Positions 1-6,471 of a stretch of 8,232 nt of DNA are shown piece by piece. Location of the stretch: NCBI GenBank assembly GCA_012842765.1, contig DUWJ01000003.1, forward strand, positions 1 through 8,232. The letters are read 5' to 3'. Origin of the DNA: Bacillota bacterium (GTDB lineage Bacteria > Bacillota > DTU025). Position numbers and translations under genes: made by a program. Every line of letters starts with the position of its first letter. Position 1 is the first letter of the stretch. The notes under the pieces are model-generated. The model was given only the letters and a program-made list of their open reading frames with translations, ran no database searches and was not told where the DNA came from.

Positions 1-1267
1 CCAATTTCCGGTTGAACACGCCATCCATGCCGGCGGCCTTCACACGTTGGTTGATGCGCCGGACGTCAGTCGTATAGAGACCTGAGTCGTACATGCGCCT
101 GAAGTAGACGCCTCCGGCAAAGGTGTACTTGTTCAAGAACCCCGTGGACGTTCGGAGAGATTGCTCTATGAAGGCTATCAAGTCTCCTATCGCCAGAGAC
201 TGGGGAATTACGAGAGATTCCTGCCCTACGCATGACCGCACGGCATTATTGCCGGCAAGTGACCCGGTGCAAAGAGCTTCGGTGTGTCCCACCAATAGGC
301 CTACCTTCTCTCCGGCGCAGAAGAGGTTGTCGATGCCCTCCACTTTCATAGCCTGATCGTGAGGGGTTATGATGTTGTATCTTATAGAGTTGCCTCGTCC
401 CCCTGCGTATGGATCATGAAATACCGCGTGTTCGAACCCGGGGATTCTCCTGAGGCAATCGAGGGGGAAGAAGGGCGCCATAAGTTTTGCGTGCCCAGTG
501 TCGAGGACGACCAGGTTGTCATAGAATTCTGGGAGCGAATACTGCTGGCACGCCTTCGATGCTGTCTTGTCCAGGCGTGCGATGTACCGCGGGACTGGGA
601 CCACGAGCACGCCGTTTTCCTCGAGGCTTCTTACTAGCCACACGGATAGCGACTTCTTTTCCAATTTGCAGGATCCACTCATGGCCTCGAAAAGGCTTCC
701 TGAGATTTCGTTTGCCCCGGCTTTACCCGCAATGCTGACCCGTGGCCCGAAGGCAGGGCATCTGAGAATGCACATTACGCAATTGCCATTGACCCGGGCG
801 CAGTTGCCCTGCGGTCCAGCTGTTCCTGTGGCATCCACGAATGCATCTGCTCCTATACGGCTTCCGTCCGCCAGAACCAGGTGTGCTATGCGTCTTCCGT
901 TCATCTCGACGTCTGTGACGCGAGATTCAAGCATCACGTGTATCCCGAGGCTCTCCAAGCCCTCTCGAACGCGCGACTCTATCTTTGCTACATCATACAG
1001 GCTTGCATGTAGGTGGCCTGGAAAGTTGATTCTGCGATGCAGTGTAGCTTGGTCTATGATATCGAGGAGGTAGCCTCCTCCCATCGAGACAAGCTCGCGT
1101 GCGGCAGTGAATCGCCCGTTGTTGTTCATTATTCCGCCTACGAGGCCGGTCCCCAAAAGAAGATTGGTGCGTTCTATGAGCACCACGTCTGCGCCTGCCT
1201 GCGCTGCAGCGACTGCAGCTGCGCATCCCGCCCACCCGCCCCCTGCGACTGCCACCGTCACGCTCAT
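1..1267 (-). CDS. FAD-dependent oxidoreductase, MnmG/TrmFO (GidA)-like family, C-terminus cut by window edge
   Basis: About 422 residues are visible with no stop before the left edge, so the C-terminus is missing. The protein opens with a dinucleotide-binding Rossmann loop (GGGWAG, residues 9-14) followed by an acidic-ended strand (VVLIER), as in FAD enzymes. A second FAD-family segment near residues 318-340 (NLFCAGEKVGLLVGHTEA) resembles the region of MnmG and TrmFO that closes around FAD. A cysteine cluster, C163-x2-C166-x3-C170, sits in mid-protein and could be redox-active or bind metal. The ATG start has a strong GGGGGGAGG ribosome binding site seven bases upstream. The family is, from memory, common in Clostridia and usually annotated only as FAD-dependent oxidoreductase; its substrate is unknown to me. 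It lies 69 nt after dpaA on the same strand, so co-transcription is likely. It is too divergent to be called MnmG or TrmFO themselves. Confidence 0.85.
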   Translation of the reverse strand, partial: MSVTVAVAGGGWAGCAAAVAAAQAGADVVLIERTNLLLGTGLVGGIMNNNGRFTAARELVSMGGGYLLDIIDQATLHRRINFPGHLHASLYDVAKIESRVREGLESLGIHVMLESRVTDVEMNGRRIAHLVLADGSRIGADAFVDATGTAGPQGNCARVNGNCVMCILRCPAFGPRVSIAGKAGANEISGSLFEAMSGSCKLEKKSLSVWLVRSLEENGVLVVPVPRYIARLDKTASKACQQYSLPEFYDNLVVLDTGHAKLMAPFFPLDCLRRIPGFEHAVFHDPYAGGRGNSIRYNIITPHDQAMKVEGIDNLFCAGEKVGLLVGHTEALCTGSLAGNNAVRSCVGQESLVIPQSLAIGDLIAFIEQSLRTSTGFLNKYTFAGGVYFRRMYDSGLYTTDVRRINQRVKAAGMDGVFNRKL

Positions 1268-1336
1268 CGTGATGCCTCCCCCCTTGAAAGCTTCCAATCG
1301 ATGCGACTGTTGTCTTCGGAAATGGTCACAACATCC
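1268..1336 (-). other. Short dpaA-to-oxidoreductase intergenic gap
   Basis: These 69 nt separate the TAG stop of dpaA from the ATG of the oxidoreductase. They contain the oxidoreductase ribosome binding site (a run of G ending in GGAGG on the minus strand) and no visible terminator hairpin with a T-run. That favours a shared transcript. I saw no clear promoter in it. Confidence 0.5.
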
Positions 1337-2245
1337 CTAATCGGGTTTGTTTTTAGCGAATTCTGCTGCGATGATCTCCGGGAGCACTTTCGAGATTATC
1401 TGCCCTGCTGTGACAGGCGCCACCTTTCCCGGAAGCCCGGGGGCGAGCTCTGCATGGATGCCCCTTTCGGAGGCGGCGATGAAGTCGACTCCTCCCGGGG
1501 AGGATGCCAGGTCTATGATGGCGGCAGTCCTTTTCATGGAATACACTAGGCTTCTGTCTAGAACAAGAGCGGGCACGGTATTGAAGGCGATATCTATCTG
1601 CGGAAGGCACGAAGGCAGGTCCGCGAAGCTGAGGGGCGAAAGCCCCATTTCGAAAGCGCGAGCCCGATCCTCCGCCTTTCGGGCTGCCGCCCATACATGG
1701 GCTCCGAGGCCATGAAGCATGCGAGCAAGAGTCATTCCCGTACGCCCCAACCCGAGCACGAGGCAGTTGCTATTGTGGATGGTAAAGGGCGTGGCCTGCA
1801 TGGCCATGAGAATGGCGCCCTCTGCAGACGGAATGGAATTGAGGATTGCGAGCTCGTCATTGGCTGTGGTTTCTACAGTCCGAATCCCCAGAGACTGACA
1901 TTCTGCGGCCAGAAAGCGCGGCACGATTCCTGAAAACAGGATCGCGTTTGGACTCAAGACAAAGAGCAGTTCCCGTGTTATACAGATAGGACTGGATGTA
2001 ACCCTTACATTGCCGTTGGAGTCTGTCCCTGAAAGCGGCAGCACAATAGCGTTTGCTCCGCGACATGCCTCCTTGGCGTTTGCTGCCGCGATTGCTTCAG
2101 GATGCAGTCCGTCTTTTGGTACGCCATAACAGCTGACTCTTGCCCCTCGGTCTATGAGGGCGCATACTAATTTCAGTTCGCGGCTATCCCCTCCTAGCAG
2201 ACAGATATGGCGCCCGTGCAAGTTGGCCACGCAACCCACCTCCAT
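1337..2245 (-). CDS. dpaA: Dipicolinate synthase subunit A
   Basis: This is SpoVFA/DpaA, which with flavoprotein DpaB converts a dihydrodipicolinate-pathway intermediate into dipicolinic acid in the mother cell during sporulation. The product is imported into the spore core and chelates calcium. Visible features, numbered from the upstream GTG: an N-terminal LLGGD-R motif (residues 17-23), a Rossmann nucleotide-binding loop GLGRTG (166-171) followed by MTLAR, the family segment MGLSP (201-205), IIDLASSPGGVDF (244-256), and the signature LAPGLPGKVAPVTAGQ (268-283). The length of 302 residues is close to the roughly 300 of Bacillus SpoVFA. Two adjacent start codons, GTG at 2248 and ATG at 2245, are both served by AGAGGGA at 2255-2261; I chose ATG. 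dpaB, normally the next gene, is replaced here by a different flavoenzyme. The family call is very secure. Confidence 0.95.
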   Translation of the reverse strand: MEVGCVANLHGRHICLLGGDSRELKLVCALIDRGARVSCYGVPKDGLHPEAIAAANAKEACRGANAIVLPLSGTDSNGNVRVTSSPICITRELLFVLSPNAILFSGIVPRFLAAECQSLGIRTVETTANDELAILNSIPSAEGAILMAMQATPFTIHNSNCLVLGLGRTGMTLARMLHGLGAHVWAAARKAEDRARAFEMGLSPLSFADLPSCLPQIDIAFNTVPALVLDRSLVYSMKRTAAIIDLASSPGGVDFIAASERGIHAELAPGLPGKVAPVTAGQIISKVLPEIIAAEFAKNKPD

Positions 2246-2254
2246 CACACACTT

Positions 2255-2294
2255 TCCCTCTACGCAAGTGTATGTCGCAAGTCTTGGTGACGTT
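2255..2294 (-). promoter_or_regulatory. Possible mother-cell (sigma-E/sigma-K-like) promoter of dpaA
   Basis: On the minus strand, CATACACTT at 2266-2274 matches the -10 of sporulation sigma factors: CATACACT fits sigma-E (CATACAnT) and is close to sigma-K (CATAnnnTA). AAC at 2292-2294, about 16-17 nt upstream, could be the AC core of a sigma-K -35. Bacillus subtilis spoVF is known to be sigma-K-dependent, which makes this plausible. A weakness is that transcription would start almost at the ribosome binding site (2255-2260), leaving a very short leader. No good sigma-E -35 is present. Confidence 0.3.
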
Positions 2295-2320
2295 ACAGGA
2301 TGCTCGGAAAGGCCTGTAAC
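2292..2320. repeat. 8-bp perfect inverted repeat upstream of dpaA
   Basis: GTTACAGG (2292-2299) and its exact reverse complement CCTGTAAC (2313-2320) are separated by 13 nt. The right-hand edge of the putative dpaA promoter overlaps the first arm. The centre-to-centre distance of 21 nt is two helical turns, which suits a dimeric regulator better than an RNA hairpin, because the loop is long. I did not recognise it as a SpoIIID or GerE site. Confidence 0.5.
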
Positions 2321-2365
2321 CGCCGATCACGCTCTGAGGTTGGCAATGGACTTTGGTTGAGTCAG

Positions 2366-2393
2366 CCCAAAACCCCTGTTCTCAGGGATTGGG
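2366..2393. repeat. Bulged 11-bp hairpin flanked by GAGTCA direct repeats
   Basis: On the minus strand the sequence folds as CCC-AATCCCTG, loop AGAA, CAGGGGTT-(TT bulge)-GGG. That gives eleven pairs including one T-G wobble. The copies GAGTCA at 2359-2364 and GAGTCA at 2395-2400 lie just outside the stem. No T-run follows on either strand, so it is not a standard intrinsic terminator. It could be a processing or stability element, or a relic of a small insertion. Confidence 0.45.
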
Positions 2394-2473
2394 AGAGTCA
2401 ATCCGATTCAGTGTCCATCACAAGGATGTGCCACGAACGGTTTTCCACGGAGGACCTGGTCATCTCAGTTTTG

Positions 2474-2499
2474 GAAAATCAAAGTCCTGCCTAAGCAGG
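2474..2499 (-). terminator. Weak candidate terminator for the nucleotidyltransferase gene
   Basis: On the minus strand CCTGC-TTAG-GCAGG (2486-2499) forms a perfect 5-bp stem with a 4-nt loop and is followed by a T-rich stretch (ACTTTGATTTT). It lies about 135 nt after the stop codon at 2633. The stem is short and the T-run interrupted, so termination efficiency is doubtful. Confidence 0.3.
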
Positions 2500-2632
2500 T
2501 CGCAAGAAGTGTTTTGGCCATTGTCGGGCGGACAAGGCTCAACTGTTAGCAGTGCGAATTGGGGGATCACGCAAGAGTCTATCGAGATTTGTTCAGTGCC
2601 CAGTTTTGACATTGTAGTGCTGCATATTGCTT

Positions 2633-5134
2633 CTACACGTTCTTGCGCATCTCCGCCACTATCTCCTCCCTGGCGGCAGAGAGCATTCGTTCGGCTTCGG
2701 CGCCTGTGGCGCCCTCGGCATAGATCATAAAGGATGGATGCACAGGATCGGGCAGCACCATATACCATGCATCTCCAAAAGATCTCCTATATCCATCGTA
2801 CGTTTCCACAGTAGGATCGTCCAACTTGCTGAGGAGTTCTCTCATCGCCTGTCCCTTTAGCTCCCAGGGACAGGGCACAGTGTCGAAGAGAAGGTGATGT
2901 TCGGGAACGAGCTGCGCCAGTTGGGAGAGGGGAGCGGCATCTCGTGCCACCAGTTCTGTAAACTTTGCGGCGCCAAATATGGCGTCAAAGCCGTTGTGCA
3001 GGTTGGGAAAGATGAATCCGCCAACCAGGTCGGATGATATGGACGACTTACTCGTGCGTGCTAGGTCTGCAAGGCTTCTTGCATTAGCCCTAGCCCGGTA
3101 TACCGTTGCGCCATTGGCGGTAAGCGATTGCGTAAATACTGACGGCATATAGCTGGGCATGGCAACGTTCCGTGAATCCCTCGAGCGCACTGTTAGAAGT
3201 GAGAAGAGATAGGCTAGCTCCATGTCGGTCAATACGCGTCCTGTGTCATCGGTTACCCACATCTTCGTTCCCTGCGGGTCTATGGCAATGCCCATGTCGG
3301 CGCCGACCGTTTTGACTATTAGGGCAAGTTCATCGAGGGATTCTACGAATTGTTCTGCGGACTTTGGCATCTTAGTCTCCTGCTCAATGGCATTGAGCGA
3401 TGTGACTTCCACGCCCATCCTAACCAACATCGATGGGAGGATACTTCCTCCAAAACCATAACCGCAGTCTACTACGAGTTTCATCCGGTTGGCTTTTGTC
3501 GTTTCCACGTCGATACGGGAGAGACAATCCTCGGTGTAGATATCGATTGCTCTGGGATAGTAGCCTATGCCGCCCACTTCACGGGCGCTCGTGCGGCGAG
3601 GGTCTTCACGCGCCAACAAGGTTTCGAGCTTGCGCTCTGCTTCGCGCGACAGTGCCAGGCCTTCCGAATCGAACACATTGATATCCACCAGCTCGTAGTT
3701 TCTGTCTGAGGTCTGCATGTGTATTGCATAGGCAAAATCTCCGCGTTTGACCATGTGAGAAAGGATAGGCGCCGGCACACCCTGCAAGTCGCATACTGTT
3801 ACTCCTGAGCTCGATAGGCCGGCGGCAAGGGCGCGTTTCATCATCCTCGCTGTTCGGCTGGGATCACGGCTTACTATGACGCTTTCACCCTTCTTCATCG
3901 TTCCCCCAATCGCGTTGCCCAGTCTCAGCGCGAATTCAGGAGCGAATTCGAAGTTGACCAGCCCGGATATTTTGCCCGAATGGAATAGCTCGCGCCTCAG
4001 ACGTTGCTCCCACACTACGCTCGATGACAGCACCACGCTCTCATCTATGCTCTTGCCGGGCCATACTCGAATGCCGGGTTTTACTGTGACGCTGCGGTTT
4101 AGAATGGAATCGTCGGAGATTACTGCGCCTTCCCCAACGCGGACGCTATCTTTGAGCACCACATTCTTGCAGATTATGGAGCCCGACACGATCGAGTTTT
4201 CGCCTATGTAGGAGTTGCTAAAGACCGTCGACCTTACAACAAAGGAGTTGGGGGCCACGATTACGTTATCACCGATGACGGTGAATTCGCGCAGCCTTGC
4301 GCCAGGGGCTATTTCGCAGTTTTCCCCCAGAACCATGGGACCTTTGAGGTCGGCCCTGGAACTTATTTTGGCGGATCGGCCCACCCAGATACCGGGTGTA
4401 ATCTGCTCGCCCGGGATATTAAGCTTGACTTTGCCGGAAAGCGCGTCTACTTGGGCTTTGAGATACATGTCAATGTTGCCGACATCGCACCAGTAGCCGT
4501 CAGCCACGTATCCGAAGAGCGGTTGGCCCTCCCGGAGCAGAAGGGGGAAGAGATCACGCGAGAAGTCGAAGTCCACGCCTGGAGGGATGAAATCGAAGAC
4601 TGCGGGTTCAAGTATGTAGATCCCTGTGTTGATTGTGTCGGAGAATACTTCAGCCCACCCCGGCTTTTCCAGGAAACGCTGTATGCGTCCATCTTTATCC
4701 GTTATGACCACACCGTATTCAAGAGGGTTATCGATGTGTGTGAGAAGAATCGTGGCGATGGCCCCGCGGCTTCTGTGAAATTCGTGCGCCCGTGTGAGAT
4801 CGAAATCTGTCAGCAGATCGCCTGAAATGACGCAGAAGGTTTCATCGAAGTGTTCCTCGAGGTTTTTGACTCCGCCGGCGGTGCCTGGAAGTTTTTCTTC
4901 GACCTTGAACTTGAGGGACAGGCCTAGTGCAGATCCGTCACCGAAGTATGATTCTATCTGATCGGCAAGGTAGTAGAGGTTGGAATATACGTCGCGGACC
5001 CCGTGAGATTTCAACAGCAGGAGTATATGCTCCATGATCGGTCGATTCGCTATGGGGATCATAGGTTTCGGGCGTGTTGCCGTGACTGGTCTCAGTCGGG
5101 TACCTTCTCCGGCGCCAAGGAGCATGGCCTTCAT
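2633..5134 (-). CDS. Sugar-1-phosphate nucleotidyltransferase with hexapeptide repeats and a degenerate phosphomannomutase-like tail
   Basis: The 833-residue protein has three parts. Residues 1-235 are an NTP_transferase domain: GAGEGTRLRP (7-16), RPKP (21-24), SGD (104-106, metal/nucleotide site), EKP (156-158), NTG (169-171) and YWCDVGN (214-220). It should join a sugar-1-phosphate (mannose or glucose) to a nucleotide, for cell-surface polysaccharide synthesis in the cytoplasm. Residues about 245-375 are left-handed beta-helix hexapeptide repeats. Residues about 380-833 follow the phosphoglucomutase/phosphomannomutase fold, but the active-site motifs are lost: QTSDRN (474-479) for TASHNP, DPQGTK (619-624) for DGDGDR, SSDLVGG (700-706) for the GExSG sugar loop, and LPDPVHP (794-800) for RPSGTEP. 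The frame extends 36 codons further upstream, but MKAMLLGAGEGTRLRP is the family's normal N-terminus and a G-rich ribosome binding site (GGGGGTGGGG, 5137-5146) precedes it. Sugar and nucleotide specificity cannot be read from the sequence. Confidence 0.9.
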   Translation of the reverse strand: MKAMLLGAGEGTRLRPVTATRPKPMIPIANRPIMEHILLLLKSHGVRDVYSNLYYLADQIESYFGDGSALGLSLKFKVEEKLPGTAGGVKNLEEHFDETFCVISGDLLTDFDLTRAHEFHRSRGAIATILLTHIDNPLEYGVVITDKDGRIQRFLEKPGWAEVFSDTINTGIYILEPAVFDFIPPGVDFDFSRDLFPLLLREGQPLFGYVADGYWCDVGNIDMYLKAQVDALSGKVKLNIPGEQITPGIWVGRSAKISSRADLKGPMVLGENCEIAPGARLREFTVIGDNVIVAPNSFVVRSTVFSNSYIGENSIVSGSIICKNVVLKDSVRVGEGAVISDDSILNRSVTVKPGIRVWPGKSIDESVVLSSSVVWEQRLRRELFHSGKISGLVNFEFAPEFALRLGNAIGGTMKKGESVIVSRDPSRTARMMKRALAAGLSSSGVTVCDLQGVPAPILSHMVKRGDFAYAIHMQTSDRNYELVDINVFDSEGLALSREAERKLETLLAREDPRRTSAREVGGIGYYPRAIDIYTEDCLSRIDVETTKANRMKLVVDCGYGFGGSILPSMLVRMGVEVTSLNAIEQETKMPKSAEQFVESLDELALIVKTVGADMGIAIDPQGTKMWVTDDTGRVLTDMELAYLFSLLTVRSRDSRNVAMPSYMPSVFTQSLTANGATVYRARANARSLADLARTSKSSISSDLVGGFIFPNLHNGFDAIFGAAKFTELVARDAAPLSQLAQLVPEHHLLFDTVPCPWELKGQAMRELLSKLDDPTVETYDGYRRSFGDAWYMVLPDPVHPSFMIYAEGATGAEAERMLSAAREEIVAEMRKNV

Positions 5135-5162
5135 AACCCCACCCCCGTATTGATATGATAAT

Positions 5163-5203
5163 GCTGCCTTTTTGCTCCATACTTGGCAGCTCGATTGATC
5201 AAT
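5163..5203. repeat. Inverted repeat and 10-bp palindrome upstream of the nucleotidyltransferase gene
   Basis: GCTGCC (5163-5168) and GGCAGC (5185-5190) are exact inverted copies with a 16-nt spacer. Next to them ATTGATCAAT (5194-5203) is a perfect 10-bp palindrome. Both are 30-70 nt upstream of the ATG at 5134. A weak promoter (TTGATC at 5197-5202, TATGGA at 5176-5181, 15-nt spacing) lies across them on the minus strand. They may be operator sites; I recognise no known consensus. Confidence 0.35.
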
Positions 5204-5608
5204 AATGGGTTTCGACGAGGACGAGCGAAGTCCTTCAGACACGACTGATGGGTTTGCGGTAGGGGGATTTGCACAGAAACTGAGCAGAATTCGGTCAGCG
5301 GCTCCTGCAGCCAGGTAGTTGGGTTTCGATTGGCGGTCGGCTTACGGCAGTTCTCTAACGAATGCCATTTGGGAATTTCAAGCTCCATCGTTATCGACTT
5401 TTACAAACTTTCGCCACTGAAACGAGCATTTCGGCATTTAAGAAGAAAGCGATGAATTACTGTGAACTGCAATCGCCACGCATGTCCCCAGAGGCTCGGA
5501 CTATTGGCTCAACACCAAATGCCCGGGGTGAACCGAATTCAGTATGGATTTTGCGGCTCCAATCGGCTAGTGTTTGTAGTAGGTCGTGCTGATGCGCTCG
5601 ATAGAAGG

Positions 5609-5614
5609 TATAAT
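5609..5614 (+). promoter_or_regulatory. Consensus -10 box (TATAAT) of a likely vegetative promoter for folE2
   Basis: A perfect TATAAT lies about 70 nt before the folE2 start, which would give a leader of roughly 60 nt. The -35 region at the usual 16-18 nt spacing (around 5585-5592, GTGCTG/TGCTGA) matches TTGACA poorly, and there is no TGn extension. It may therefore need an activator or be weak. It would drive folE2 and the ABC-F gene together. Confidence 0.45.
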
Positions 5615-5667
5615 GAGCGCTTTCGTAGAAAAAGAAGCAGTTAGGCAATGGGAAAAGGCGCGATATG

Positions 5668-5675
5668 AGAGGAGG
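5668..5675 (+). promoter_or_regulatory. Strong ribosome binding site that fixes the folE2 start
   Basis: AGAGGAGG lies seven bases before the ATG at 5683. An in-frame ATG at 5665 precedes and partly overlaps this site, so starting there would put the Shine-Dalgarno sequence inside the coding region. The site therefore selects 5683. Confidence 0.85.
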
Positions 5676-5682
5676 CGCCGGA

Positions 5683-6471
5683 ATGCGGGATGTACAGAAC
5701 TTTCCGGATTTACGGGGCATCAACATACAGAAGGTTGGTGTAAAGGATGTGCATCTGCCTCTGCAGATCGCTGCGAGAGAGGGCGGCTGCCAGTCGGTGC
5801 TGGGAATTGTGTCGTTATCTGTGGCACTTCCAATGCAGTTTAAGGGGACTCACATGAGCAGATTCATGGAAGTCCTTTTGCCGTGGAGCAGGAAACCCAT
5901 ATCAAATGTGGAGATACTCGCTATCCTCAAGGAGACGTGCGAGGCCCTTTCAGCGCAACGGGCGGACATATCCATAAGGTTCAAGTATTTTGTTCCAAGG
6001 ATTGCGCCAGTCAGTGGCAAAGAGAGCATCCTCGATTACAACTGCAGTTTTGAGGGAACTTTGGACGGCAAACGCCACTCGTTTGCTATGGGCGTCGAGG
6101 TTCCGGTCACATCATGTTGCCCATGCAGCAAGGAGATTTCCGAATACGGCGCCCACAACCAGCGTGCAATGATTCGGGCTCGGGTGAAGTTTAGTTCTGC
6201 CGGGTTTCTGTGGCTTGAGGACTTGATCGAGCTCCTAGAGTCGGAGGGAAGCTGTGAGATTTACCCCCTCCTGAAGCGCGAGGATGAGAAATACGTGACT
6301 GAGGCTGCCTATGACAACCCCAAATTCGTGGAGGACATACTTCGGGATGTTGTTATACGGCTGCGGAATGAGCCGCGAGTGAGATGGTTCGAGGTAGAGT
6401 GCGAAAGCATGGAGTCGATCCATAACCATTCGGCATTTGCGTGTCACGTCGAAGACAAGAGGATGGTGTAG
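5683..6471 (+). CDS. folE2: GTP cyclohydrolase FolE2 (type IB)
   Basis: FolE2 (GCYH-IB) converts GTP to 7,8-dihydroneopterin triphosphate in the cytoplasm, the first step of tetrahydrofolate synthesis and also of queuosine synthesis. The 262-residue length is typical. The N-terminus has the family pattern MRDVQN-x-D-RGI-x2-KVGVKDV, then FKGTHMSRF. The signature PVTSCCPCSKEISEYGAHNQR region spans residues 141-161, with C148 and H158 in the positions of the metal-binding cysteine and histidine of this family. HNHSAFA closes the protein (247-253). FolE2 is the less zinc-dependent alternative to FolE and is often used under zinc limitation in other bacteria; no Zur site is recognisable here, so it may simply be this organism's main enzyme. 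The ABC-F gene follows with no gap. The start at 5683 was chosen over 5665 because of the ribosome binding site. Confidence 0.96.
   Translation: MRDVQNFPDLRGINIQKVGVKDVHLPLQIAAREGGCQSVLGIVSLSVALPMQFKGTHMSRFMEVLLPWSRKPISNVEILAILKETCEALSAQRADISIRFKYFVPRIAPVSGKESILDYNCSFEGTLDGKRHSFAMGVEVPVTSCCPCSKEISEYGAHNQRAMIRARVKFSSAGFLWLEDLIELLESEGSCEIYPLLKREDEKYVTEAAYDNPKFVEDILRDVVIRLRNEPRVRWFEVECESMESIHNHSAFACHVEDKRMV
6457..6463 (+). promoter_or_regulatory. Ribosome binding site of the ABC-F gene, inside the end of folE2
   Basis: AAGAGGA lies within the last codons of folE2, eight bases before the GTG at 6472. Ribosomes finishing folE2 pass over it, which suggests translational coupling. Confidence 0.6.

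Larger units (their letters stand above)
2249..2632. other. Gene-free, inverted-repeat-rich region between the fusion gene and dpaA
   Basis: This 384-nt stretch separates two minus-strand genes. It carries the candidate terminator, the bulged hairpin, the 8-bp inverted repeat and the possible dpaA promoter listed separately. The open reading frames crossing it have no ribosome binding site, no recognisable family and low-complexity composition, so I call no gene here. The gap is long enough for independent control of dpaA. Confidence 0.6.
5135..5682. other. Divergent intergenic region without a recognisable gene
   Basis: About 550 nt lie between the two divergently transcribed genes. The short reading frames here give no recognisable protein, lack ribosome binding sites and overlap one another on both strands. 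I saw no tRNA, no T-box antiterminator sequence and nothing resembling the tetrahydrofolate or preQ1 riboswitches that could be expected before a pterin gene. Apart from the palindromes near 5163-5203 and the TATAAT box at 5609, nothing is identifiable. Confidence 0.6.

Noticed and set aside
1013..1549. 178-codon plus-strand reading frame
   Set aside because: It runs antisense to the oxidoreductase and dpaA, shows no family signature, and both antisense genes are clearly real.
2294..2302. CATCCTGTA as an alternative sigma-K -10
   Set aside because: It matches five of six fixed positions but has no AC-type -35 at the proper distance.
2460..2768. Minus-strand frame spanning the end of the fusion gene and the gap
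   Set aside because: It starts inside a real gene in another frame, has no ribosome binding site and no recognisable protein motif.
5135..5242. 36-codon N-terminal extension of the nucleotidyltransferase-mutase fusion
   Set aside because: The family begins with the MKA-x-LLGAGEGTRLRP strand, a ribosome binding site lies before that ATG, and the extension is serine-rich with no recognisable domain.
5665..5682. Upstream ATG for folE2
   Set aside because: It overlaps the AGAGGAGG ribosome binding site and adds six residues not expected in the family; 5683 has ideal spacing.
5135..5682. Tetrahydrofolate riboswitch, preQ1 riboswitch or T-box upstream of folE2
   Set aside because: None of their conserved core sequences was found when reading the plus strand.
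5586..5843. Plus-strand frame with an inner ATG just after the TATAAT box (MSAFVEKEAVRQWEKARYER...)
   Set aside because: The start of the segment looks protein-like and has a weak AGAAGG upstream, but it sits on the promoter and overlaps folE2 in another frame; without homologues it cannot be supported.
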